64,000 bases of DNA, from the NCBI GenBank assembly GCA_021030915.1, contig JAGEMR010000149.1, positions 1 to 64,000 of the forward strand. The letters are read 5' to 3'. This DNA is from Astrothelium macrocarpum (Eukaryota > Ascomycota > Dothideomycetes > Trypetheliales > Trypetheliaceae). The notes under the pieces were generated by a model. It saw nothing but the letters and a program-made list of their open reading frames with translations. It was not told the DNA's origin and did no database searches. Made by a program: the position numbers and the translations under genes. This document shows, one piece after another, positions 24,136 to 36,185 of this stretch. Numbering within the stretch: position 1 is the stretch's first letter; every line of letters starts with the position of its first letter.

Positions 24136-24887
24136 TGTGGTATACAGGTTTTCTCGTAGAACCGTACTTTAGATAATTGGAACATTTTTGCAAAAGGTCT
24201 TATCGATGCTCAAAGTCTTCCAAAAGCCCGGGTCTCAAAGACGTGGGCCGATCGACGCGTTCCCACCTTCTCCACCAGGAGCCTCTATCATCTGGCGCTG
24301 AAATCCACGCTATTCGATGGCAGAGGGACCGCGGGCAATCGTAAGACATGACGTATGTTGAGTTGTTGAAACCACCAGATCCGGGAGAAAGACTACGCCG
24401 CAGAGTAAGAACTAGGCTATCTTTCGATCCTGCAGTGATGCTTCAAGGGAAGTTGTTCCCATGTCGGAGTTTCTCCTCAGGGAAAGCTGATCAGGCCGTC
24501 CCAAGTTCGATATTTGCCGTGGTTTACCCGTGAAACCGTTACTACTGCAACCCCCACGGAAGTCCGATCTTCCTCTTCCGTACTCCAGTTAGGCAAACCT
24601 TCATCCAAATCTGTCTCCGAAGAACACGGGGATTCGTATCTGCTCTGCTCGGTATGATGCATCGATCGATGCTGACTCGCAGAGCGCCACGCCCCACCCG
24701 GAGTGGAGGTACGTCAATGGCGTATGGCAGAATTAGACCGTTGACAATAGATGAGTGTATAGATGAGTGCATAGACGTGAACTTTTAAATAAGACTACTT
24801 GTGACAGGAGTTTTAGGGTACTCATGGCCTAAATGAAATCGTTTTTTCCATCTCTTGCTTCATTTTTAGTTTCTTGTTCCAGCGACA
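24136..24887. promoter_or_regulatory. Bidirectional promoter region between cupin remnant and 6-MSA synthase
   Basis: About 750 bp lies between two divergent start codons. A pathway C6 regulator would be expected to bind here. I see no single compelling CGG-N-CCG palindrome, so only the position is claimed. Confidence 0.4.
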
Positions 24888-27800
24888 ATGGCATCATTGA
24901 ACACCTCTTCGCGTGGAGCATCATCATTGGGTACAGATACACCTGCTACTGAATATAGCCAGAATGTGGGTCTTACTGTAATCAATCTCAAACTTAATTC
25001 GTAAACTAATTGTGTGATAGGAATTCTCGGACGCTGTTGCTGTTGTGGGAATGGCATGTCGAGTAGCGGGAGGGAACCATACACCAGAACAACTGTGGCA
25101 ATCTATACTACAGAAAAAAGATGCTTCCGGTGAGATTCCTTCTATGCGATGGGAACCATACTATCGGAAAGATTCTCGAAACTCCAAGGTCTTGAATCAT
25201 GCTACGACTCGTGGTTATTTCCTAGACCATTTGGAGGATTTTGATGCCCAATTTTTCGGTATCTCGCCCAAAGAGGCAGAACAGATGGATCCTCAACAGA
25301 GAATCTCGCTAGAAGTCGCTTGGGAAGCGCTTGAGGACGCAGGCATTCCACCAGACACCCTTTCAGGAAGCGATACCTCCGTCTTCTGGGGTGTGAATTC
25401 GGATGACTACTCCAAGCTGGTCTTGGAGGATTTACCCAGCATCGAGCCATGGATGGGAATTGGAACAGCATACTGTGGTGTTCCAAATCGAATCTCCTAT
25501 CATCTCAATTTGATGGGTCCTAGCACAACAGTTGACGCCGCATGTGCTTCCTCCTTAGTCGCCATCCACCATGGACGCCAAGCAATTATTCAAGGCGAAT
25601 CTCGAGTGTCCATTGTCGGTGGTGTGAATGCCATATGCGCACCGGGGCTCACAATTGTTCTCGACAAAGCTGGGGCTACATCCTCCGAAGGTCGCTGTCG
25701 ATCGTTCGATGACAGTGCAAATGGATACGGCCGTGGGGAGGGCGCTGCTGCGATCATCTTGAAGAGAATGGCCGACGCTGTTATTGAAGGCGACCAGATC
25801 CTCGCTGTGCTTAAAGGCAGCGCTGTTGCTCAAGATGGAAAGACCAACGGGATCATGGCCCCTAATGCCAAAGCTCAACAGTTGGTCGCCAACAATGCAC
25901 TGAAGACGGCCTGCATTGATCCATTGACCGTAAGTTATGTCGAGGCTCATGCAACATCCACTCCTCTTGGTGATCCAACCGAAGTCTCTGCAATTGCTGC
26001 TGTCTACGGTCCTGGAAGGCCCCAGGAAGAACCATGCTTTATTGGGTCTGTAAAGCCCAATATCGGACATCTTGAAGCAGGCGCTGGAGCCATGGGCTTT
26101 ATCAAAGCTGTGCTAGCAGTCAACAAAGGGATCTTGCCCCCACAAGCTAATCTCACAAACCTTAACTCACGAATTGACTGGGATAAAGCTGGTGTACGCG
26201 TAGTTCGTGAAACGACAAAATGGCCCAGTGTTGACGAAAAGCGTCGTGCCGGCATTTGCTCTTATGGCTATGGCGGAACAGTCTCGCATGCTATCATTGA
26301 ACAGTCTCCGTCTGGAATGAATTTGGTTGCGGACATCCAACCAGACGATGGTCCATTTCTTTTACTCCTTTCTGGGCCGCAGGAAAAACGTCTCCCTATC
26401 CAAGCTAAAGCGCTGAGGGATTGGATTGCTTCCGACGGCCGGGACGTTCCTCTGCCACAAATTGCAAATACCTTGGCCAGGCGACGAGCTCACCTCGACT
26501 ACCGTGCTGCTTTGCTTGTCGATGGTCATGACGATGCTATCAAAGCTTTGGAAGATCTCATCTCCGGCAAGAATCGACCATTTACAGCTCAGTCTCGAGT
26601 CCTGGGATCTAATATTAGTAAAGATGCGGTATGGTTGTTCTCCGGTCATGGTGCGCAATGGACAGACATGGGGAAAGAACTTCTTAGTGATACAACATTC
26701 TATGATGCCATATTCCCGCTGGACCACATAGTCCGAGAGGAATCTGGTTTCTCGCCCATCGAGATCCTCCTTTCGGGCGACTTTGAGGCATCGGACCGAG
26801 TACAAATTCTGACATATGTCATGCAAATTGGCATCAGCGCGGTTTTGAAAGCTCGCGGCGTTTTCCCGACAGCAGTCATTGGTCACTCTGTTGGAGAAAT
26901 TGCTGCAGCAGTAGTGTCTGGTGCTCTAACGCCTGCCGAGGGCGCTCTGATTGTCACAAGACGAGCGAATTTGTATCGCAAAGTCATGGGTCTAGGCGCT
27001 ATGATATTGGTTAATAAGCCTTGCCTCGACGTTGAAGCAGAATTGCGCAAGCGCGAAGATGTTTGTGTGGCAATCGACGCGTCCCCTTCGTCTTGTGTGG
27101 TTTCTGGAGCAAAAGATGCGATTGCAGAAGTGGCAGACGCTTTCAAGCAGCAAGGTATCAAGACTTTCAATGTAAAGACCGACATTGCATTTCACAGTCC
27201 CTTGCTCAACAGTCTTGTGGGGCCTTTACTGGACGCTATGGAAGGTAGTCTTAGGCCGGTATACCCAACGATCAAGCTGTATTCGACATCGCTTGAGGAT
27301 CCTAGGGCCTCCTATCTACGCAATTCACAATATTGGACAAACAACATGGTCAACCGAGTTCGTCTTACCTCTGCTGTTCAAGCTGCGTTGGATGATGGTT
27401 ACAGACTATTCTTAGAAGTGTCATCCCATTCTCTTATATCTCACTCCGTCACCGAAACCATTATTGATCGTGAAATTGAGGACTATACGGTGGTACCCAC
27501 TGTCCTCAGAAACAAGTCGGCGAAGAAAAATATACTACACAGCATCGGGCAGCTTCATGCCAAAGGGATGAGGGTTGACTGGAGAAGCCAGTTTCCAGGG
27601 CCTTGGTCACCCAAAGTACCAACCACGACGTGGATTCACAAACCTATCTGGAGAACGATTCACACAGGGCAGCAGACCGGCGGCCTCACCCATGATGTGG
27701 ACACGCACACACTACTTGGCCAACGAATCAGTGTTGCGGGTACCAATTACGTCCTATATACGACCAAATTGGACAACGACAGCAAACCTTTTCCTGGGAA

Positions 27801-30273
27801 TCATCCACTACACGGAACTGAAATCGTTCCCGCTGCTGGTCTTGTGAATACCTTTCTTCACGCTACTGGTGCGAACGTGTTGCGTAATATTGTTCTACGC
27901 GTACCTGTGGCGATTAGCAATCTGCGAGATGTTCAGGTCGTGGTGGCACAAGATCGTATCAAGATCGCGTCTCGTCTTGTCCAAAGCCAGGATCATCTAG
28001 ATGATGACATTTCCTGGGTCACTCATACTATAGGCCAATGGAAACAGACTGATAGAGCGACGCTCCCTGATCAAATCGATATCGACGGAGTCAAGTCGCG
28101 TGTTGGGACTCGACTCGACGACAACTTCTCCATCGAATACCTGGACAAGGTCGGCGTGTCGGCCATGGGCTTCCCTTGGAAGGTTACCGAGCATTACGGC
28201 AACACGAAAGAGATGATCGCCCGAGTCGATGCTGCTCCCGACGTTAAGGAGGGTGAAGCATTACCTTGGGCATCCAATTCATGGGCTCCGATTCTAGATG
28301 CGGCCACATCCGTTGGATCGACCATATTCTTCGACCAACCCCGACTTCGTATGCCAGCACAAATTGAACGGGTCGACATTTTCACGGAAGAGGATCCTCC
28401 AAAATTGGCGTGGCTCTACGTTCAAGAAGCATCCGACGCCAGTCTTGCATCTCATGTCAGCGTGTTGAATGATAATGGCGATGTTCTTGCAAAGTTCACC
28501 TCGATGAGGTTCTCTGAAATCGAAGGGACACCTGGGGTGAGTGGTAGTATGGAAAGCCTTGTGCACCAGCTGGCATGGATCCCAGCCCAGCCAGCCGAGA
28601 AGCCCCTGAAAATTAACCAAATAATCTTCATCTCCAAGGACGAGGACACCGTCTCCCATTTTACAAGCACTCTACCCAAGGAAATCTCATCGATTCGACT
28701 CTCCTCTGCCGAGGAATTCAAGGCCCACTCTGCATCTCTACATATGACAAACGAGACTGCTATAATCTACGTTCCCGAAGAGGTCGAATCTTTCGATGAT
28801 ATTTCCAAGAAGAGCGAAGCTTTCGCCTTTCAGTTACTGGACATCACTAAGTTCGTTATTGGAAACTCAATCTCATCAAAGGTCTATGCATTCACACGTC
28901 GTGTCTCGCAAGCTCGGACGCCAACGGCACTTGCTCAGGCGTCATTATACGGACTTAGTAGGATCATTGCTAGTGAGCATCCTGACAACTTTGGCAGTCT
29001 CATTGACATGGAAGATTCTCAATTCCCTCTTTCCGTGCTCAAGTATTTTCAGGACGCAGATATCATCAGATTTGAAGACGGAATCCCACGGACGGGCCGC
29101 CTTCGACCCCTCCCTCGAGAACGTCTCCTGTCCGATGCCCAAGCCACCAACAACCTTCTACCTCGACCAGATGGTACATATATCATCACTGGTGGTCTCG
29201 GTGCGCTTGGTCTCGCGGTTGCGGAGTTTTTGGTCGAGAAAGGAGCTCGACGATTGGTATTGGTGTCGCGACGGGGTCTTCCGCCACGGCGAGAGTGGAA
29301 GAATGCCCCGCAAGACCTCGAGGGCATCATATCCAGGGTTACTAAATTCGAAAAGCAAGGGGCGTCGGTACACGTCCTTCCTTTGGATATTAGCACCACA
29401 GATGCCTCACAGAAGTTACTCCAGGGTCTCGAGGATTTGAGCCTCCCACCAGTGCGCGGAGTTGTCCATGCTGCTGGAGTGTTGGAGAACCAACTTGTGC
29501 TCGAAACGACCGAAGCTGCATTCTCAAAAGTCCTCAATCCCAAAATCCAGGGCGGCTTGAATTTGCACGAAGCATTCCCACCGAAATCCTTGGACTTCTT
29601 TGTACTCTTCTCCTCTTGTGGGAACTTGTTCGGTTTCCCCGGACAGGGCTCATACGGGAGCGGGAATGCATTCCTAGACACCCTGGCCCAGCACCGACGT
29701 CAGCAAGGTGACAACGCGGTCGCCTTTCAGTGGACATCATGGAGGGGTATGGGAATGGGCGCCAGCACCGACTTCATCAATGCGGAGTTGGAGAGCAAAG
29801 GCATCACCGACGTAACACGTGACGAGGCATTCCGCGCCTGGCTCCATCTTGCCCGATACGACATCGACCATGGCGTTGTCCTTCGCAGTCTCGCCTTCGA
29901 CGAAGACGAACCCATTCCCGTTCCCATATTAAATGACATTGCTGTGCGCCGCAGTGGGACAGGAAAGGAAGGAGATGGTATCGAGGGCTCTACGTCCACA
30001 GCAAGCCAAGACATTCCATCCTCTGGCCCCGAGTTGAAGGCGTACATAGATGGAAAGACTCGAGACTGTGTCGCTGACGTGCTCCATTCGGACCCTGAGG
30101 ATGTTGACTCAAAAGCAGCACTCTCGGATTTGGGCGTGGATTCCGTGATGACAGTAAGTCTCCGGCAGGCACTTCAAAAGGCGCTCAAGGTGAAAGTGCC
30201 TCCTACATTAACTTGGAGTCACCCGACAGTTAATCACTTGGTCGGATGGTTTGCTGAGAGGCTGGCAAGTTGA
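24888..30273 (+). CDS. 6-Methylsalicylic acid synthase-type partially reducing polyketide synthase
   Basis: Exon 1 (24888-24965) and exon 2 (25021-30273) encode 1776 residues, the usual length for 6-MSA synthases (about 1770-1800). Domains in order: ketosynthase with DAACASSL (Cys near residue 201) and EAHATSTPLGDP; acyltransferase with GHSVGE (Ser near 649); thioester-hydrolase/dehydratase-like domain with NHPLHG (His near 954); ketoreductase with TGGLGALG (near 1415) and SYGSGNAF (Tyr near 1571); acyl carrier with LGVDS (phosphopantetheine Ser near 1734). No enoylreductase, methyltransferase or separate thioesterase is present, as expected. The enzyme joins one acetyl and three malonyl units with one ketoreduction in the cytosol. 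The 55-nt intron 1 (GTGGGT donor) restores the start. All active-site residues are present, so 6-MSA should still be made. Confidence 0.95.
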
Positions 30274-30496
30274 ATTGATGCTACGATGGATTAAGATCGT
30301 TGTCTCTGTGTGACAGATTTTGGGCGGCTTCTTCCAGGCTAGGTAAGCTTTGTCAAAAAGGCGACGCCGCACTATTCTCTGGAATTATAGTGGGCTATCT
30401 TTCAACAAGCTTTGCCTGCACTGGATTTTGATGCACGCATATGAATATATATTCATAAAAGAACCTCTCTTAAGAAGCGCCTCATAGCAGTAGAAC
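30274..30496. other. 3' flank of the polyketide synthase
   Basis: About 220 bp between the PKS stop and the SINE target-site duplication. It is the presumed 3' UTR; an A/T-rich ATGAATATATATTCATAA palindrome lies near 30440-30457 and may be part of the termination region. Confidence 0.35.
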
Positions 30497-30905
30497 AGGT
30501 CTGGTGTTAAGGAGATTGACGGGCGCGTTGTGCGTTTATTACACTAACTACAAGTAACTAGTGTACATGTCTTCCACTGTGTCATTATTCAATCTTTTTT
30601 ATTGCCTAGCCTAAACTAGCTCTGGACTGAAATCTGTTGTCATGAGGGAAAACTCTAGGGTGCATTCACAATGTGTACTGATATTAAGTCAGTGATTGTG
30701 CTTATTGCATACAATCTTGCTTTGCAACAGAGCAATCTGCAGCTTTGAGTGTGAAGAAAAACTGGATTGCCAAGCTTAGAGAGAAGAGATGAGAATGGTG
30801 AGGATGGCGGGATTCGAATCCACGACTATCGGCTTCAACAGCGAGTATGGCCGCCAGTGACGCTCTTCTACCATTGCGCCACCACTTCCTAGGTCTGGTG
30901 TTAAG
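30497..30905 (-). mobile_element. tRNA-derived SINE, copy 2, with target-site duplication
   Basis: A 379-bp body (30512-30890) is flanked by a perfect 15-bp direct repeat, AGGTCTGGTGTTAAG (30497-30511 and 30891-30905). On the minus strand it starts with a tRNA-like head containing an A box (TGGCGCAATGG near 30875) and a B box (GGATTCGAATCC near 30810-30822), the internal RNA polymerase III promoter. The body and the tail ending CGCGCCCGTCAATCTC match copy 1 (14659-15102) along their length with about 20-25 percent differences by eye. It has no protein and would depend on a LINE for movement. Confidence 0.87.
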
Positions 30906-31400
30906 TTGCTTAGATGAAGTGCTTGATTCCTTAAAGCGAGAGAGATTAGACGACTATGAACTCATGCAATCATCTCTGGCTAAAAATATCTATTTATTCT
31001 ACTGGTGCTCCAATACCTTCAAGAATAAATGCAGATCAACAGATGCAGCCTGTTTATTGAGATCACCAGAATAACCACGCTCCCTTGACGATGCGAAAGC
31101 TAGAACTCGCTTACCCAATGACTAAAAAGAAAAGCACCATCCTTAACGCCTTAAATGAGGGGAAGCTTGACAATCAATGATCCACTAGGCTCTGGAAGCC
31201 TTCCTGCCACAGACAACCAGGTCAATTAAAGTTCGCCCAGCCACTGTGGTTTCACGAACTTTAAAATCGAATCTCGCACGCCACGAGATATAATCACTAG
31301 ATAGGCTTCTGAACTTACTCCAACATTCTTAGGAATATCCAATTTGCCGGCAACTTGCCTCCGCTCAGAGCGCCAAATTCATTCGCGTGTTTCTGGAGTA
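30906..31400. other. Intergenic region, nothing recognised
   Basis: About 500 bp between the SINE and the 3' end of the Zn2Cys6 regulator. The short open frames have no motif. Confidence 0.4.
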
Positions 31401-33882
31401 TCACGCATCCATGACAAATTGAGGCCAAGTGTCGATGGCCCTTCCATCGTTGGGCATCCACGCCGCATTGGTGGGAATGAACATGTCAGTGGTCATGGGA
31501 ATGCTCATTTGATTCGACATAAACCCAAATCCGGCGGCAGACGAATTGGGTGGTTGGAATGGTGGTAGCATGTCCAGCGACTCAAAAGGGATATCAAAGC
31601 TAGAGCCTTGGGAACTGTCTCTCTGGTCCAATTCGACAGGCGATAGGTTATCAGGAGTTGTCATTATAGCCGACAGAGGGTTTCTAGGCGTTGGCATCAT
31701 CATCGGGGTCGATCGCTGGGAAGATTGCGACGATCGCGACGATCGCGGTGATCGCGGTGAGCGCCAATTAGTAAGACTCGCACGGCATCGATCAGCGAGC
31801 AGTTCTGCAATGCGACTGAGCTTTCCAACGATTGCTATACCGCTACTTGCTGAAGTAAAGTTTTTGCTCAGTAGCCTGAGGGTTTTCACGGCTGTCTCGA
31901 TAGCCTTCCGGGCTGAGGGACTGACTGGGCATACAGGATTTCCAGTGATGAATCCAAGCATGATGAGATTCGCTTTCCATTGGAATTGGAAGACCTGTTG
32001 CCATCCCGCGAGGATATCTGTTTCTGACAGTATCTGATGGGTAATGGACGTGATCGCAATAGCATGGTTTAAACAAGTAACACCGTGGCTATCGGACAAT
32101 GGAGTCTGGAATGAAAGAAATGGAGGGAATCGGACAAAGGGCTGATAGAGACACATCACAAAATTATGATAGAGAAGCTCCAGAATAACTATTTGCCGTT
32201 GAAGCCATAGTGGGTTGTAAAGATCGATGGTGAGTGTGACTGGACCAGCAGAAAACGGAGCAGGTGATCCCCTACTAGGATTTCTGAAGCACTCGGGGAG
32301 ATTTTCTACCCACTCATGGACTTCTTTCATCTTATCACGCAAGAACTCCGCCACATTTTCGGTGGTCTGGGGATCTGCATAAATGTCATTCTGATCGTTT
32401 GCATTGATCATGTCGTTCCATTTGTTCTGAAACGCTGTGTGCACGCCTCGTACTGCACAACTAAGTTTGACAGCTTGTACATGAAAAGTCAACCAACTGA
32501 TTTCATCGCCGTAAGACGTAAGCTTGCTGGTTGATACTAGTTCCTGCCCTATGGTGTCAGTCGGGAAAGTACAGCTTGCATCCGATAGACGAATAAGCGG
32601 TGGCCGCCTCGTGAAAACAGAGAGCTCGGTATCAAGAATATGTAATGTCCACCAAATTCGGCGCCGTAAGTGCTGTTCCCCTTCGGGAAGATCCTGGGAC
32701 GGCTCCAAATGAATTCCAAGTATATGTGCGATTCTGGTGGCAACTGCAAGGGTGATATGTGCCGAGTTCAGGAAAGATGCATTGCGAAGATAGACTATCG
32801 AAAATATATAGCTCTGCAAAGTCATGATAGTGGGATTTTCCATCTCGTCAGATAGTAACTCTTGGCATCTGGAGTAGTACCAATGGCCGGCAATGCTGGC
32901 ATCGTTGCTATCGAACATTTCTCCGGTTTCTTGGGTCTGTCCGGGAGAGTCCAGGAACGTAGTACCGTATTGCATGCAGACAGCAAGGAGGATGTCTACC
33001 AAAGCGGATGGTCGCCTTTTTATTCCTCCACCGGCTAATTGAATCAACCACAAGGAATTATAATGTTCTTGGAAAGCTGACTCGGATAGAATGGGATAAA
33101 TACAATGGAAAGACTGCCAGAATAAATTTAAGAAACTGCTTTCTTGGGATCGCGAAAAATCTTCGATATCTTCGCTACCCATTCCGCTGGCCTGACTAGA
33201 CGTTATATCTCTTTTTCTTGACTTTGACAGGTGTGAGAGACTGGGATAATTCGAACTGGCTGCGTTTGGTTCCAACAAGGATTCTGGAAAAGAATGACCG
33301 AAAGTATCCTCAAGATATCGACACATCCGCGTACTGAAATAGGGAGTAGACAAAGGTTCGTGATAATTGATACCACCCAGCCGGGAATCTCTTCGTCGAA
33401 TACCTTCCAATTGCTTTTTGGGACTTGGCGGTTGCTCTTGCAGGACTTTATCCGCCTTGCGTGAGCTGGTAGAAACCAAGACCTGAGGCTGTGCTTGCTC
33501 TACTGGCGTTTCAGGGCGTTCTTCAAGTTCTTTCACCCGTCTCCTCAACTTGTCAATCTCTCTGGGCCAGAAATATTAGATCTTTGCTTTTTTTAGGGCA
33601 ATTAACCAGAGTGACTTTGATGGCTAAATCTGCTTACCGGTTTGCTGCTGGCAGGGAGTTTGCAGGCAACGGCTTTGAATTGCTGCAATTGCTGCCTCTA
33701 TTCCGACAATGCATGCAAGGCTGAAGATCGTCGCATTTGATGCGATTGAGCCGGCACCAATCACAGGCCCGTGCAACTTGAGCACGCTTGGGTCGCGTAG
33801 AAGTAGCAGTGGCAGTGACAGTGGTAGTGTTGTCTTTATGACAACGCCCGGCGTCTCTGCTTGCCGAAAAGGTCGTGAACAT
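31401..33882 (-). CDS. Zn(II)2Cys6 transcription factor with fungal-specific regulatory domain
   Basis: Complement of 31401-33561 and 33638-33882, 801 residues from ATG 33882; the frame is open further upstream without an ATG. The DNA-binding head is ACDWCRLNRIKCDDLQPCMHC...NC, with six Cys spaced 2-6-5-2-6 (about residue 45-75). A coiled segment (EIDKLRRRVKELEER) and then the middle-homology domain follow, with RRRIWWTLHILDTELSVFTRRPPLI typical of Fungal_trans. The C-terminus is Ser/Arg-rich and acidic. The 76-nt intron has a GTAAGC donor and a CTAAT branch. It lies just outside the second SINE, 1.1 kb beyond the PKS stop, and is the best candidate regulator for the 6-MSA-type cluster; that link is inferred from position only. 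Confidence 0.92.
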
Positions 33883-36183
33883 AGTCCTACGACCATCAAA
33901 ACTGATACGCTGGGAGCCTGCGCTCGTTGCAAAAGCAAGATTTGATAGAGATATGTATCTCGCACTGTTAATCGCAAGATGATGCACCACGATTCGGTAT
34001 CTCAAGCTTCCAAGACCAGGTGACGCGGGAACTGCCTTGAAACGGCGGCGGAAAGCAAAGTGAGGCGCTGAAGAATCCTGCAGAGAGCTTCAAAGAAAAT
34101 ACATAGCCCGCCAGATCGGATTTCACAATGTGCATGCTCGTAGGCATCAAACGAGACGAGAAGGGTTTCTGATAGAATTGTGGCAAACCACAATCATAAT
34201 GATCAACCTGAGTCAAGCCGACTGCACATTGAATCAGCGATTGAACGCCTATATCCAATAGCGTCACTTAAACCAAGACGACGATGCAAAGGATTCCGTT
34301 CACGACGGAAATGGAAAGAGTGGATGGAGAAGGGAATAACCGGGTTTGTTGCATAACATCAATTTATAAATGTATACACATAGTCATGCTTTTGTAGGCA
34401 CGTCAGATCTTTAAAAGGGTTCAAGAGCCGCTCGTCTTAGATAATTGCTTTTTGATGGTGGCGAGAAACGGTTGACCGGCTGATCGTGTTCCAATGGTTC
34501 GACATATGATGGTTGAGACGCGGCACAGCGCTCCGCCTGTCAGCGCTAAGCGAGAGTGGTTAACGAATACTCCGACACTGATTACCTTCCAAGCCGAAGC
34601 ACTTCAGTGAAGCTTTAAGCGATGCGTGGGATGGTATTCCATGTCACACTCGGCATGTATGCCGTAGTGGCAAGGCTAAGAATCCTTCCAAAGCTTGACC
34701 ATACGGATCGGCCCGTCGAGGTTCGAGTTGAAGCCTCCTGACGTTGATCAAGCTTGACTTGGGGTGACTTGTGGCGGCAATCCGACGTATAGAAGATATA
34801 CCAATGGCAGCTAATATCAATTGGCCGTGATTACGACTCTACTGCGTCCGATGGCTACAACACCTGCTCACGACCGATGGCTAGCATGACAGGGGGTCAG
34901 CTTATGCCTGAACAAATCAGTGTCAATACAGTTTACAATAGTGTTGATTGTGTCAATTTATCTTATGCGGATCAAGGGTGGTGGTTTCAAAGACTCCACT
35001 TGGTGCCAGTCTAGCCATCAGGCGCGCTTAGGTGCTGTATGGCATCCTTCGAGACCTTACCGAGAATTACTGAATGAGTCATTGGTCAACAGGCTCGTAA
35101 GGGCTCCACCAAGAGTAAATTTGATCGACTAGAGCCAGCGTCCAAGTTTCCCATTCGTCAAAAACCCCTGCACAAGGCTTAGAGAAAAGCAATATAGGTT
35201 CGGGTAAACACGCCGAAGCTAATGCCACCCTGGGCAGCAATAGGATTACGAATCTTGACGGTGCTGAGGCGACCCGGGAGAGAGACTTTAAATGATCAGC
35301 ATAAATGCAGTCCTCTGGGATTAGCGGAAACTCGTATAGATGATCTAACACGAAGAAGGTTAACTGCACATGTTAGAATTAGAGATGAAAGATTGACCGC
35401 CAGCGCACTCCGTCCCAATGATCCTAGGAATTGGAGCTTAATGACATTTTGATCGCGGCATTCTTCTGGTCTGGGAAATGCCCATAACATTAAATGGTCA
35501 CTGCACTTTGAATGCAGAAAGCTACCTGTCTGCATTCACTAGTGCACGATCTCACCGGCTTTATGAAAAGATTTTTTCCTTAGTATTGACGATCATTTGC
35601 GATAGCTATCGCTCATGACGTGACGGTGCAATCTCAGCTTGGCTGCCTTGACGCCTGATTTCCTCGAGAAATGGGATAAGGACCTTGGACCACCTGGTCG
35701 GCCAAAATCGCGCAGATGCTCCACAAAAAGACATTCTCTGATCAATTGGGGCCGTTTTGTGACATTCCAACTATAGCGCCCAATGCTTTGGATCCGTGCG
35801 CATATAGTCGGATTGGATGAGAAAAAAGGATTTAAGAGAAATCATGAGACAGTAAGCCAAACGGAGTATCATCCGAGAAGGATTATTAGATAATAGGTTA
35901 ATTGAAGTATCATCGGAGAAGGATTACTACAGTTCAACGTATGAGAAGCTGTTCCGTCAGCCATAATCCTTCGAGGCTTTTCTTGAGTCAGGAAATTACC
36001 AGTATTGGTGCGATCTTCACGATCGTCAGCGCTATTCACCGGAGTTGAGAGGGCGCTGTAAGGTAGGTATATAGGTAGTATCTCTCAGAAAAAACAATAT
36101 GGCTTCGATAATGGGATTCGATGCGGGGAACCCCAGTTCGGAGGCTTTTTCCGATTCTCCACTCATTCGAAACGCGTGGTCAC
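33883..36183. other. Long intergenic region
   Basis: About 2.3 kb between the regulator and a transposon. No gene is supported. A short unit, AGTATCATC-GAGAAGGATTA, is repeated near 35866-35885 and 35908-35928. The rest shows nothing recognisable and could contain decayed genes. Confidence 0.4.
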
Positions 36184-36185
36184 TA

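Noticed and set aside
24866..30172. Long antisense open frames across the polyketide synthase
   Set aside because: They are shadows of a well-conserved coding strand and carry no motif.
30800..30890. tRNA gene on the minus strand
   Set aside because: A and B boxes are present but the acceptor stem does not pair and the sequence continues into a repeated body; part of SINE copy 2.
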